From NCBI GenBank assembly GCA_963728835.1, contig CAVSKZ010000003.1, positions 1-64,000 of the forward strand: a DNA stretch of 64,000 nucleotides, read 5' to 3'. Below, piece after piece: positions 27,240 to 36,413 of the stretch. This stretch comes from VRUE01 sp963728835. GTDB taxonomy: Bacteria > Actinomycetota > Thermoleophilia > Solirubrobacterales > 70-9. Position numbers and translations under genes: made by a program. A model generated the notes under the pieces. It was not told where the DNA came from. It saw only the letters and a program-made list of their open reading frames with translations, and did no database searches. The number at the start of each line of letters is the position of its first letter. Position 1 is the stretch's first letter.

Positions 27240-27270
27240 GACCCCCGCGAGGCTGCAACCTCCGGGGGTC
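27240..27270. promoter_or_regulatory. Hairpin in the transposase leader
   Basis: GACCCCCG pairs with CGGGGGTC (8 bp), continued inside by GAGG/CCTC with one bulged base. It lies 15 bases before the transposase start and may terminate read-through transcription from outside, as in other insertion sequences. Confidence 0.5.
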
Positions 27271-27284
27271 TGGACCAAGGAGTT

Positions 27285-28496
27285 GTGCCTCCATTGGCCT
27301 CAACCAAAGTACCAGGACGCACGGCCGCGTCCGAGCTTTCCGACCTGCTGGACATGCCTGAGATTCGGGGGCTGATCGAGGAACTTGAAGCCACCCGCTG
27401 GACGGGCCGACCCGGCTTCTCCGTGCGCACGATGGTCGGGCTGTGTCTGGTCAAGGCCCGGTACGCGATCCCGACCTGGACGAAGACCGTTGCCCTGGTC
27501 CGCGAGCACTGGGCGCTGCAACGGGCGCTCGGCTGCGAAGGCAACCCGCCGAGCGTCTACGCGGCCTATCGCTTCGCGGAAAAGCTCCGCAAGCACGGCA
27601 CGATGGTCGAGCGTTGCATCGACTCCGTGATCGAAGGGCTGCACTCAAAGCTGCCCCTCTACGGCCGCGACCTCTCCATCGACGCCTCCGACATGCCCGC
27701 CTACGCAAACGGCCAGCGCTACGTTTCCAAGAACGGCCCGGAACGCGAACGCTACTCGGACCCCGACGCCTCCTGGGGGCACCGCTCCGCAGTCTCGACG
27801 CGCAAGGGTGGCGGGTTCTACGGCTACCGCGTCCATGCCGCCGTGTGCTCGAACACGGGGCTGCCGGTGGCCTGGGCGGTGGAGACTGCGAAGGCCAACG
27901 AGTCGCGCTTCGCCGCGCCGCTGATCGACGCCGCCCGCCGTCGCGGGATGATGGCCGCGACCGCCGCGATGGACAAGGGCTACGACGTTGTGCGCGTCTA
28001 CGAGGAGTGCGCCGAGCGCGATTGCCTGCCGCTGATCCCGTTGCGCGAAACGACTGCCGTGAAGCGTGGCGAGCACCGCCCGCCAACCTGCGAGCACGGC
28101 GAGTGGGCCTTCGCCGGTTCGGATCACAAGCGCGGAGCCTCCAAGTGGCGCTGCCCGACCGGCGAGTGCAAGCCCGCCTCGGTATGGGTCAAGGCCGACC
28201 GCCTGCACCCGCTGGTTCCACGCGAGACAAAGCGCTGGAAGGCGATGTATCGCAAGCGGGCCTCGGTCGAGCGGGAGTTCGGCAGGCTGAAGAACGATTG
28301 GGGATTGAAGCCGCTCCGCGTCCGTGGCTTGGAGCGCGTCCGGCTCCATGCCGACCTGACGGTGCTGACCAAGCTGGCCTGCGCCCTGGCCCGCACCCGC
28401 GCCGCTACGGCCCATCCTCCCCGGAGGATCGAAAGCGCCCATAGACCATCCCGCCCGGCTTCCACTCCAACCCGGCCAGAAGTTCGTCTGCGCTGA
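27285..28496 (+). mobile_element. DDE transposase (IS1182/IS5-like)
   Basis: The N-terminal region (LSDLLDMPEIRGLIEELEA to TMVGLCLVKARYAIPTW) resembles the DUF772-type domain. The catalytic residues appear as Asp in LSIDASDMPAYANG, Asp in AAMDKGYDVVRVYEE and Glu in KRASVEREFGRLKNDWGL. The last 30 or so residues are low-information and overlap the convergent regulator gene, so the functional C-terminus is probably near 28400. A GTG at 27285 follows AAGGAG. I could not find terminal inverted repeats or a target duplication, so the limits of an IS are not defined and the gene may be domesticated or a remnant. Confidence 0.85.
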
Positions 28497-28677
28497 CTTC
28501 GAGCGAGGCGGCGAGCTTGACGAGGGTGTCGATCCTCGGGATGCGCAGGCCGCGCTCCAACTGGCTTATCTCGGTTCGGTGAAGCGAGGCTCGCGCCGAT
28601 AGCTCCTCTTGGGAGAGGTCCGCGAGCTTGCGGCAACGGGCGAGGTTGTCCCCGAACCGGGCGGCTATGTCGATCAC
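28405..28677 (-). CDS. XRE-family transcriptional regulator
   Basis: The helix-turn-helix reads FGDNLARCRKLADLSQEELS, then HRTEISQLERGLRIPRIDTL and ASLEVSADELLAGL. This is a classic Cro/C1 domain covering most of the 90 residues. Its start overlaps the stop of the upstream winged-helix gene by four bases, so both are made from one message. The last residues overlap the transposase 3' end on the other strand. Confidence 0.88.
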   Translation of the reverse strand: MIDIAARFGDNLARCRKLADLSQEELSARASLHRTEISQLERGLRIPRIDTLVKLAASLEVSADELLAGLEWKPGGMVYGRFRSSGEDGP

Positions 28678-28892
28678 GGCAGTTCCAGCCGGTCGAAGTG
28701 GACGGCGGCCTTGGTCGGGCGAACCGAATCGCCATCGCGTTCGACCAGGCCGACGCTGACGAGTTCGGCTACGGCGCGCTCTACGGCGTCGCCTCGGTCG
28801 ATCTGACGGGCGAGTTCGCGGGTCGTTAGGGGCTTCGGGTGCGAGTCGAGAACGAGGCCGAGGACGGCCCTCTGGGTAGGCTGGTCCTGCAT
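28674..28892 (-). CDS. Small winged-helix DNA-binding protein
   Basis: The 72-residue protein reads RAVLGLVLDSHPKPLTTREL, then IDRGDAVERAVAELVSVGLV and ERDGDSVRPTKAAVHFDRL. This is a single winged-helix domain of the type that reads start, recognition helix and wing. It is the first gene of a two-gene regulator unit with the XRE gene. The pair recurs in actinobacterial accessory regions; the target is unknown. Confidence 0.75.
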   Translation of the reverse strand: MQDQPTQRAVLGLVLDSHPKPLTTRELARQIDRGDAVERAVAELVSVGLVERDGDSVRPTKAAVHFDRLELP

Positions 28893-29058
28893 GGGAGCTT
28901 GTACCTCCTGTGCCGGGCCGGGGGGCGTTAGCGCGCCGCCCCGGCCGTTTCTGTTTCAGTGACCCGCCGACCGTAGACTCAGCTACCGATGCAAGGCAAG
29001 AGTTTCGCTAGCCGTTTCGCGAGAGCCTCCTAGTGGGAAGTCATATCCTGGCATGAAG

Positions 29059-30252
29059 CTAGGGAGCCTCGGGAATGTCGCATGCTTCCAGCAGAGAAAT
29101 TGACCTATTGTCAACTGATCCTGCCTCCATTACCCGGGTCGCATGCAGAGCAATGGCGTCCTCGAACAGGTTACGTACTGCGCGGGCATTGCCGAAGCTG
29201 GGATTGTCATCTGACACAGCTGCGGCGAGTACCGCCGCGGCCTTGGCGCTTGCTTCTTTAGATAGCGCGTAGTCAGCGTCGTGTACTTGGTGCAGGAATA
29301 TCTGATGCAGCTCATTGGCCGAGTAGCTCGGGAAGTCGATTGTCTCGCCAAATCTGCTGGCGAGCCCTGGGTTTGATTCGAGAAACGTGCGCATCTCGCC
29401 GCGATAACCAGCTACTACGACGACAAATCGACTCCTGTCGTCCTCCATTCGCTTCAGGAGGGTCTCAACTGCCTCCCGACCAAAGTCCCGTGCGCTATCC
29501 GGGGGCGAGAGTGCGTAGGCCTCGTCGATGAAGAGTACTCCTCCCAAAGCCGACTCAATCGCCGCATTCGTCTTAGGGGCAGTGTGGCCGATGTACTCGC
29601 CGACGAGGTTCTGACGGCTGACCTCCACTAGATGACCCTCAGTCAAGACGCCGAGCACCGAATAGATGCGAGCAATGATCCTCGCGACCGTAGTCTTGCC
29701 GGTGCCGGGCGGACCGGTGAAAACAAGGTGGTGGGAGACCGTCGGGATGTTGAAGCCGCGGCTCCTTCGGATTGCTTGCAAGCGCGTAAGGTTCGTGACC
29801 CTGTGAACCTGCGCCTTCACTGGTGCCAGGCCGACAAGCTCGTTGAGCTCCTCCATGACCCGGTTAAGGCGCCGCTCCGTCTCGGCTTCCAAGCATTGCG
29901 AGCCAGGGGCCTGGAGGCCGCTCTTCTCTGGAGATACGTACTTTCGGCCGAGTTGTACGGTGCGAAATGACTCCCGTAGCACCACGCGCGCACTTCGGAG
30001 CGCTGCATTTGAGAACTCACGGCGACATTGGACGCACCGCGACGAGCCGATGCGGTTGCGGTCATGCCCGCATTCTGGGCACTGCCATGACTCGATCAGA
30101 GTGCACTTCAAGGTGGTTATGCCGGCAAGCTCTTGAGACGTGTACGCACGATTACATCCGCTGCAATGGCTCGCCTCGATCGGATTCCGGCAGCTACATT
30201 GCGGGCACACCCATAGCCGTTGCCCCGACGGAGAAGATTTGATCTGGCTCAT
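29059..30252 (-). CDS. CbxX/CfqX-type AAA+ ATPase with two N-terminal zinc ribbons
   Basis: Residues 16-33 (CPQC...CSGC) and 58-76 (CPEC...CVQC) form two four-Cys zinc ribbons. After a linker, a CbxX-type AAA+ domain follows with Walker A GPPGTGKT (180-187), LVGEYIGHTA, Walker B GGVLFIDEAY (237-246), AGYRGEMRTFLESNPGLASR and a lid ending in FGNARAVRNLFEDAI. CbxX relatives include Rubisco activase CbbX and EccA of type VII secretion; neither Rubisco nor ESX genes are here. I use the ATG at 30252, which has GAGGG upstream; an earlier start at 30285 lacks one. It is a protein-remodelling ATPase with an unknown client. Confidence 0.87.
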   Translation of the reverse strand: MSQIKSSPSGQRLWVCPQCSCRNPIEASHCSGCNRAYTSQELAGITTLKCTLIESWQCPECGHDRNRIGSSRCVQCRREFSNAALRSARVVLRESFRTVQLGRKYVSPEKSGLQAPGSQCLEAETERRLNRVMEELNELVGLAPVKAQVHRVTNLTRLQAIRRSRGFNIPTVSHHLVFTGPPGTGKTTVARIIARIYSVLGVLTEGHLVEVSRQNLVGEYIGHTAPKTNAAIESALGGVLFIDEAYALSPPDSARDFGREAVETLLKRMEDDRSRFVVVVAGYRGEMRTFLESNPGLASRFGETIDFPSYSANELHQIFLHQVHDADYALSKEASAKAAAVLAAAVSDDNPSFGNARAVRNLFEDAIALHATRVMEAGSVDNRSISLLEACDIPEAP

Positions 30253-30465
30253 GGTGCCCTCTTTCGCCCATGTCGACAAAGCCATTCATCTGGAGGGACC
30301 TGCTGGGGCTGGGATTTCACGATCCCCGCAATATGCCACAGCTCCTTGCGCTGCTCGCGGTCATGGCTTATCGCGCGAGCTTGGCCGAGAGAAGGTTTTA
30401 GGAATGCGGGGTTCGAAAGTCGTCCGGCTAGCTCCATGATCGGAAGTCCCTGTACGCCACCTCCC

Positions 30466-31188
30466 TCAGTCATCTTGGGTGTCACGAACCGAAGCGCGGG
30501 CCATGCCGCCGACCTCCGGGCCGGCGCTGGCGAGCACATCGCCTTCCGGCGACCAGATTGCGGACGAGCCGGCTGTGCGCTCATACCCGCCACCAGTAGG
30601 GCCGGCGAAGCTTGCGAAGGCGACGAAGGCCTTGCTCTCTTGTGCGATCGAGGCAGCGCGCATCTCTTGATGCGGGAGCTCCTCCGGCGTATGCACGAGG
30701 CCCGCAACGTACACGTCGATGCCTAGGGCGGCGGTATCTCGCACGTGCGCGGCGACTCCGGTGTCTTTGCAGATTCCCATGCCAAGGCGCCAGCCGTCCA
30801 CGTCGAAGACAGCAGGCCCTGGTCCGGGACTGAAACGCATCGACTCCTTGCCACCCAGATAGCACTTTCGGTATGCCACTTCCACGCTACGCTCACTCAC
30901 GCAGAGCATCGCGATGTGGATTAGCCCAGCATCGCCTTTAACCGGAGCACCTACGAGCGCAACGGAATCTGTCGCGGCGCACGCCTCCACAATGGCATTG
31001 AGCCTCGCGTCATCACACGACACAGGAGGCGCCAGCAGCTCGTAGCCCGTCAACGAAAGCTCTGGAAACACGACCACCTGTGCCTTCGCCGCGCGCACCG
31101 CTGCCGCATGGGACCGCGCATTTGCTGCCACGTCATTCGCTTTGCACGCTGGCTGCAAGGCGGCAATGGTCAGCACCGGCGATCGCAT
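30466..31188 (-). CDS. Carbon-nitrogen hydrolase (nitrilase superfamily)
   Basis: The Glu-Lys-Cys triad is visible: Glu43 in VVVFPELSLTGYE, Lys108 in VAYRKCYLGGKE and Cys140 in GMGICKDTGVAAHVRD. At 240 residues it is close to the usual size. The Cys context (CKDTG rather than CxDxRFP) is unusual and points away from the main amidase groups. It may hydrolyse a small amide or nitrile. It lies upstream of the CbxX gene in the same orientation, with a 213-base gap. Confidence 0.87.
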   Translation of the reverse strand: MRSPVLTIAALQPACKANDVAANARSHAAAVRAAKAQVVVFPELSLTGYELLAPPVSCDDARLNAIVEACAATDSVALVGAPVKGDAGLIHIAMLCVSERSVEVAYRKCYLGGKESMRFSPGPGPAVFDVDGWRLGMGICKDTGVAAHVRDTAALGIDVYVAGLVHTPEELPHQEMRAASIAQESKAFVAFASFAGPTGGGYERTAGSSAIWSPEGDVLASAGPEVGGMARASVRDTQDD

Positions 31189-31265
31189 CGCCGCAACCTA
31201 CCGCAGGCGACACCCCAGTCCGGACGCGAATTGCATGGTTTGCGCAGCGCCCAAAGTTCTCTCAG

Positions 31266-31612
31266 TTATGCGGAATCCCAGCTCAAGCGGCGTGAGCACT
31301 CTTGGACTGGGCGCCGAAGCGCTGGTCTTCGCGAGTAGGTCGAGTGCTCTGCCGGTCGCCAATAGCCCCAGCTTTCGAGCAAGCCGCCGACGAACTGAGT
31401 GCTCTCAGCAAAGGCGATCTCCACGGGGTCCGGTCGATTCTGTGGAGCAGAAGACCCATTGCGGTTGACCCAGACCGCGCCAAGTCCAGCCGAGAGGGCG
31501 CCATCAACATCTTTGGAGATGCTGTCACCAACCATCACAGCTTGATCGCTGGTGGCATCGAGCTGCGACAACGTGTACTCGAAGACGGCGGCATCGGGCT
31601 TGGCGCCAAGTT
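31266..31612 (-). pseudogene. HAD-superfamily hydrolase, N-terminally truncated
   Basis: The readable part begins LGAKPDAAVFEYTLSQLDA, containing the motif III Lys. It continues with AVMVGDSISKDVDGALSAG and GAVWVNRNG, the motif IV acidic loop. The nucleophile motif DxDGT and the cap domain are missing: a stop codon lies just upstream of the preserved part, next to the divergent XRE gene. It is therefore a remnant cut by rearrangement at about 31612. Confidence 0.75.
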
Positions 31613-31623
31613 AGACTCGCGCG

Positions 31624-31935
31624 ATGGCAGCAAGTGGTCCAAGGCTTCCCCGCAAGCGCACTGCCCTCGCGCGGTCGCGCGGAGCGCTACGAAGTGTGGC
31701 CTTCCAGATCGGTGTCCTAGTGGCGGTGGAGCGCAACCGCCACGGCCTCACCCAGCAGGATCTAGCAGATCGGGTGGGGATTCGCCAGATCGATGTCTCA
31801 TCGCTAGAGAACGGAGAGCGACTTCCGAGGACGGTGAAAGACCAGCAAGTAGACAAACTGTTCCGGGCGGTCGATCTGCCGGCCCGCGGCCTCCATGCGA
31901 ACTTCGTCAAGTGGTGGCGGGACAACGCCCCTTAG
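31624..31935 (+). CDS. XRE-family transcriptional regulator
   Basis: After a basic N-terminal arm (PRLPRKRTALARSRG) comes the helix-turn-helix IGVLVAVERNRHGLTQQDLA, then RVGIRQIDVSSLENGERLPR. The protein has 103 residues and ends FVKWWRDNAP. It starts 12 bases from the breakpoint of the truncated HAD gene, so it probably came with the rearrangement. The target is unknown. Confidence 0.83.
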   Translation: MAASGPRLPRKRTALARSRGALRSVAFQIGVLVAVERNRHGLTQQDLADRVGIRQIDVSSLENGERLPRTVKDQQVDKLFRAVDLPARGLHANFVKWWRDNAP

Positions 31936-32024
31936 CTCTCGGCCCTAACTGCCTCCAATTCCTTGAGCAGCCGGTCTATCCTGGTCAGGAAGTCGGGGTT
32001 CGACAGACGTCCACCCAACTCCAC

Positions 32025-32600
32025 TTACCCGACGCAGCGTGCGGAATCGAGCTTGTATCGCCCCGCCGACATTACGATGAACTCGTCGCGCCCTGGCGCG
32101 TAGATCTGGGCCTCCTGTTCGTCACGGGGGAACCAGATGGATCCTCCCTCGACGCGGCGTACCTCGCCCTTCGTCAACCGGACGGGCTGCTCGGGCACGA
32201 AGGTGCCCATGTTGTCGAACAGGTAGCTGGCTTCGATGTCTCTGCAGGTCGAGGTGAACACTTCCGCAATCGTTAGCCCTTCGGCTTCGGATTCACCTGG
32301 GCCAAGGTTGCTCGCGACCGTGATTTCGGTGAAGCCATCGCTGGCTGCCCCTGGCGGAGGCGGGTCCTCACAAGCACGAAAGAGCACCCGGCCCTCGGCG
32401 ACGTCCTTTCTTTCGCTGGCCTGGGCGAGGCCGTGCTCGCTGATGCATTCGCCGATGCGGTCCAGCTTTCCATTCTCATCGCCGCCAGCGATTCCGGAGA
32501 GGGTGACGACGGCAGTGGCGATGCCAAGCAGGCTCGCGATCAAAGTGACGACCGCAAGCGGCCGTTCCAGGAACTTCTTGCCGGACTGGGCTTCGCTCAA
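32025..32600 (-). CDS. Single-pass membrane protein of unknown function
   Basis: A short basic N-terminus and one transmembrane segment (VVTLIASLLGIATAVVTLSG, about 17-36) are followed by an extracytoplasmic domain of about 150 residues. That domain has paired cysteines (GECISEHG, RACEDPP, TSTCRDIEA, SARCVG) that could form disulfides. No catalytic motif is visible and no family is recognised. The gene is convergent with the XRE gene and divergent from the SpoIIM-like gene. Confidence 0.7.
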   Translation of the reverse strand: MSEAQSGKKFLERPLAVVTLIASLLGIATAVVTLSGIAGGDENGKLDRIGECISEHGLAQASERKDVAEGRVLFRACEDPPPPGAASDGFTEITVASNLGPGESEAEGLTIAEVFTSTCRDIEASYLFDNMGTFVPEQPVRLTKGEVRRVEGGSIWFPRDEQEAQIYAPGRDEFIVMSAGRYKLDSARCVG

Positions 32601-32673
32601 AGGGTTTTAAGTCTAGATACCGGGCGGAGGGCATGTGCTCAACCGTCCGGGGTCTATTGCCGATGAGCTATCG

Positions 32674-33381
32674 ATGAACGCCGCCAACGAACACGTCTTC
32701 TCGCACGGGATGGACGACACGCGGGCGGCGCTGGAGGCCTGGAACGGGCGGCCGTGGGCGGTCCTGCGCGGCTGGACGGCGCTCAGCCTCGCGATCTCTC
32801 TGACCCTGCTGGGAGCGGTCTGGGTCGTCGCCGGCCTGCTCACCCCGGACATCACGCCGCTCCACTTCCCGGGCCTGACCGAACCGGCGGAGCCGGGCGA
32901 CCTGCTGCCGATCCTCTGGCGCAACTCGCTGGTCCTGGCCCTGCACGCGACGGCCTGCGTCGCCGGCTTCATCGCCGGCGCCTCGATGCCGATCGCGGCG
33001 GCGCAGCGGACCGGCTTCTCGCGCTGGATCCACGTCAAGACCGCCGAGTTCGCGGTCGTCTTCGTCGCCGCCGTCACCCTCTTCTCGCTCAGCACCCAGG
33101 CGCTCTACCTCGGCTTCCAGGGCTCGACGATCGCCTTCCAGCTGGAGATCTCCCACGCCGCCCTCATCCTCAGCGTCCTGCCCCACGCGATCCCCGAGCT
33201 GACCGCGCTCTTCCTGCCGCTCGCCGCCTGGCTGATCGCCAGCCGCCGCGGCGAGTGGAACCAGCTCCTCGCCGCCACCTTCATCACCGTACTGCTCGCG
33301 ATTCCCGTCCTCGTCGTCGCGGCGACGGTCGAGGTCTACGTCTGGCCCCAGGTCCTCGAGGCTCTCTCGCCGGTCTTCTGA
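32674..33381 (+). CDS. SpoIIM-like multi-pass membrane protein
   Basis: After a charged start (AANEHVFSHGMDD) come about five hydrophobic helices. The conserved late block is LSVLPHAIPELTALFLPLAA with WLIASRRGEWNQLLAATF, which fits the stage II sporulation protein M group in Thermoleophilia-type genomes. Sporulation is not implied, since such proteins are widespread. I selected the ATG at 32674; a GTG at 32635 in frame is possible. Confidence 0.75.
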   Translation: MNAANEHVFSHGMDDTRAALEAWNGRPWAVLRGWTALSLAISLTLLGAVWVVAGLLTPDITPLHFPGLTEPAEPGDLLPILWRNSLVLALHATACVAGFIAGASMPIAAAQRTGFSRWIHVKTAEFAVVFVAAVTLFSLSTQALYLGFQGSTIAFQLEISHAALILSVLPHAIPELTALFLPLAAWLIASRRGEWNQLLAATFITVLLAIPVLVVAATVEVYVWPQVLEALSPVF

Positions 33382-33422
33382 CGAGGCGTTTGGGCTGGGC
33401 ACCCTCGTAAGATCGCGCCCCC

Positions 33423-35909
33423 ATGGGCTACGACCCCAAAGAGATCGAGGCGAAGTGGCAGCGGGTCTGGGCCGAGGAGAGGACCTGGGAGGTCGCCAAT
33501 CCCGGACAGCCCGGCTACGACGCCTCCAAGCCGAAGTCCTACGTGCTGGAGATGCTGCCCTACCCCTCGGGGCAGCCGCACGTGGGGCACCTCAAGTGCT
33601 ACGCGGTCGGCGACGCGATCGCCCACTTCCGTCGCCGCCACGGCTTCGAGGTGATCCACCCGATGGGCTACGACTCCTTCGGGCTGCCGGCCGAGAACAA
33701 CGCGATCAAGACCGGCGAGCCGCCGCGCGTCGCGACGGAGCGCTCGATCGAGTCCTTCCAGCGCCAGTTCCGCGAGTGGGGCATCTCGATCGACTGGTCG
33801 CGCGAACTGGCGACGCACACGCCCGAGTACTACCGCTGGACGCAGTGGATCTTCCTGCGGCTGTTCGAGAAAGGCCTCGCCTACCGCACCGAGGCGCCGG
33901 TGCAGTGGTGCCCGAAGGACGCCACCGTGCTCGCCAACGAGCAGGTCGTCGACGGCCGCTGCGAGCGCTGCGGCACCGAGGTCGTGCAGCGCAAGCTCGA
34001 GCAGTGGTTCTTCAGGACCACCGAGTACGCCGAGCGCCTGCTTGCCGACTTCGAGCTGCTCGAGTCCTGGCCCGAGCACGTGATCACGATGCAGCGCAAC
34101 TGGATCGGCCGCTCCGAGGGCGCCGAGGTGGCCTTCCGCTGCGAGGAGCTCGGCCTCGACTTCCCGGTCTTCACGACCCGGCCCGACACTCTCTTCGGCG
34201 CCACCTTCTTCGTCCTCGCCCCCGAGCACCCCGAGCTGGAGCGGCTGGTCGCCGGCACTCCCGCCGAGGGGGCGGTGCGCGAGTACGTCGACCGCGCCGC
34301 CCGCGAGTCCGCCGAGGAACGCGGCGCCGAGGACCGCGAGAAGACCGGCGTGCCGCTCGGCCGCAGCGTCGTCAACCCGGTCAACGGCGAGGAGATCCCG
34401 ATGTTCGTCGCCGACTACGTGCTGATGGAGTACGGCACCGGCGCGATCATGGCCGTCCCCGCCCACGACGAGCGCGACTACGAGTTCGCCAGGGCCTTCG
34501 ACCTGCCGGTGCGCCGCGTGATCGAGGGCGAGGATTCCGAGACCGCCCGCGACGACGCCGGCCTGCCCTATCCCGGCGACGGCCCGATGACCGGCTCGGG
34601 TCGCTTCGACGGCAAGGGCAACCGCGAGGCCTACGAGGAGATCGTCGCCTGGCTGGCCGAGGAGGGGCGGGGGAAGAAGTCCGTCAACTATCGCCTGCGC
34701 GACTGGCTGGTCTCGCGCCAGCGCTACTGGGGCGCCCCGATCCCGGTCGTCTACTGCGAGGACTGCGGCATCGTGCCCGTGCCCGAGGACCGGCTCCCGG
34801 TCGAGCTGCCCGAGATCGAGGACTACGCGCCGCAGGGCAAGAGCCCGCTGGCGGCCGCCGAGGACTGGGTCGCCACCGAGTGCCCGCGCTGCGGCAAGGC
34901 GGCCCGGCGCGAGACCGACACGATGGACACCTTCGTCGACTCCTCCTGGTACTTCATCCGCTACCTCGACCCGCGCAACGGGGCTGCCGCCTGGGACCGC
35001 GCCGCCTCCGACCACTGGCTGCCGGTCGACCAGTACATCGGCGGGGTGGAGCACGCGATCCTGCACCTGATGTACGCGCGCTTCTTCACCAAGGCGCTCG
35101 CGGACTGCGGCCACCTCGACGTGCAGGAGCCCTTCGCCAACCTCTTCGCCCAGGGGATGATCACCCGCGACGGCGCCAAGATGTCGAAGTCGCGCGGCAA
35201 CACGGTCAGCCCCGCCGAGTACGTCGAGCGCTACGGCGCCGACACCGCCCGCACCTACATCTGCTTCATGGGCCCGCCCGAGCGCGACGCCGACTGGGCC
35301 GACGAGGGGGTGGAGGGAGTCAACCGCTTCCTCTCCCGCCTCTGGCGGCTTTGCGAGGAGGTCGAGCCGAAGGAGGCCGCCGAGCTCGACGCCGCCGCGG
35401 CCGAGGGCGATGCGCGCACGCTTCTCGCCAAGGCGCACTGGGCGATCGACAAGGTGACGCGGGACTTCGAGCGCGGCTTCCAGTTCAACACCGCGATCGC
35501 CGCGGTGATGGAGCTGGTCAACGACGCCTACCGGCTGAAGGACGGCCTCTACGGGAGCCCCGGCGGGACCGCCGCGGTGCGCTTCGCCTCCGCCACCGCG
35601 GCCTCGCTGGCCTTCCCCTTCGCCCCGCACCTTGGCGCCGAGATCTGGGAGCGGCTCGCGGGCGGGCGGGTGTGGGAGCAGCCCTGGCCCGAGGCCGACC
35701 CGGCGCTGCTGGTCAGCGAGACCGTGACCCTCGTGGTCCAGGTCAACGGCAAGCTGCGCGACAGGATCGAAGCGGCCGCGGACGCACCGGAGGAGGAGCT
35801 GCTGCGACTGGCCCGGGAGAGCGAGAAGGTCAGCCGCTTTCTCGACGGCAAGGAGGTCGTCAAGGAGATAGTCGTCCCGGGCAAGCTGGTGAACCTAGTG
35901 GTCCGCTGA
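33423..35909 (+). CDS. leuS: Leucyl-tRNA synthetase
   Basis: This complete class I synthetase has 828 residues. The HIGH-type motif occurs in MLPYPSGQPHVGHLKCY, the editing (CP1) domain around TTRPDTLFGATFFVLAPEH and GTGAIMAVPAHDERDYEFA, and KMSKS in DGAKMSKSRGNTVSP. A C-terminal anticodon-binding part ends VVQVNGKLRDRIE. The frame is uninterrupted, which shows that sequence quality is good in this part. No T-box or other leader structure is evident in the 40 bases upstream. Confidence 0.98.
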   Translation: MGYDPKEIEAKWQRVWAEERTWEVANPGQPGYDASKPKSYVLEMLPYPSGQPHVGHLKCYAVGDAIAHFRRRHGFEVIHPMGYDSFGLPAENNAIKTGEPPRVATERSIESFQRQFREWGISIDWSRELATHTPEYYRWTQWIFLRLFEKGLAYRTEAPVQWCPKDATVLANEQVVDGRCERCGTEVVQRKLEQWFFRTTEYAERLLADFELLESWPEHVITMQRNWIGRSEGAEVAFRCEELGLDFPVFTTRPDTLFGATFFVLAPEHPELERLVAGTPAEGAVREYVDRAARESAEERGAEDREKTGVPLGRSVVNPVNGEEIPMFVADYVLMEYGTGAIMAVPAHDERDYEFARAFDLPVRRVIEGEDSETARDDAGLPYPGDGPMTGSGRFDGKGNREAYEEIVAWLAEEGRGKKSVNYRLRDWLVSRQRYWGAPIPVVYCEDCGIVPVPEDRLPVELPEIEDYAPQGKSPLAAAEDWVATECPRCGKAARRETDTMDTFVDSSWYFIRYLDPRNGAAAWDRAASDHWLPVDQYIGGVEHAILHLMYARFFTKALADCGHLDVQEPFANLFAQGMITRDGAKMSKSRGNTVSPAEYVERYGADTARTYICFMGPPERDADWADEGVEGVNRFLSRLWRLCEEVEPKEAAELDAAAAEGDARTLLAKAHWAIDKVTRDFERGFQFNTAIAAVMELVNDAYRLKDGLYGSPGGTAAVRFASATAASLAFPFAPHLGAEIWERLAGGRVWEQPWPEADPALLVSETVTLVVQVNGKLRDRIEAAADAPEEELLRLARESEKVSRFLDGKEVVKEIVVPGKLVNLVVR

Positions 35910-35957
35910 GGCACCACTTTTAACGGCTTAGGGCAGACTTTCTGGTACAAAGCGCGC

Positions 35958-36356
35958 GTGCAGGTGAGAAGGCTCTCAGAGGCGCCGGTGGAGGAGTGGC
36001 ATCGCCTGCGCACGCATGTGCTCATGGACGCGGGCGAACTCGGCTCGCGAAACCTCTCGGTCACCTGGCTGGAGCTTCCCGCCGGCGCCGAGCAGTCGCT
36101 GCGCTCCCACGAAGAGGCCGAGCAGGTCTACGTCGTGATCAGGGGGGCGGGCTCGATGTCGGTGGCCGGGGACACGCAGCGTGTCGCCGAGGGCGACCTG
36201 ATCCTGGTGCCGCCCGCGACCGATCACTCGATCGCCAACGACGGCGAGGGCGAACTCGCCTGCATCTCGGTCCAGTCGCCGCCGGTCGCCGCCTCGGAGC
36301 TGTACAGCGACCAGCTTGCAGAGGTTGCGGGTTACAACGACGACGAAGACCTGTAA
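35958..36356 (+). CDS. Cupin-domain protein
   Basis: The 132-residue protein has cupin motif 1 around EQSLRSHEEAEQVYVVIRGA and motif 2 in LVPPATDHSIANDGEG. They supply a His/Glu/His metal site. A single beta-barrel domain fills the protein. It follows leuS by 48 bases. The function (sugar isomerase, dioxygenase or ligand sensor) cannot be assigned. Confidence 0.87.
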   Translation: MQVRRLSEAPVEEWHRLRTHVLMDAGELGSRNLSVTWLELPAGAEQSLRSHEEAEQVYVVIRGAGSMSVAGDTQRVAEGDLILVPPATDHSIANDGEGELACISVQSPPVAASELYSDQLAEVAGYNDDEDL

Positions 36357-36413
36357 CGCAACCGTGTGAGTCAGCGCGCCACGTGCGCGCCGGCATCGGG
36401 GACGGTTCGGGTC

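Noticed and set aside
27111..28500. Terminal inverted repeats and target duplication of an insertion sequence
   Set aside because: I searched both flanks by eye and found no matching ends; the limits of the IS therefore remain undefined.
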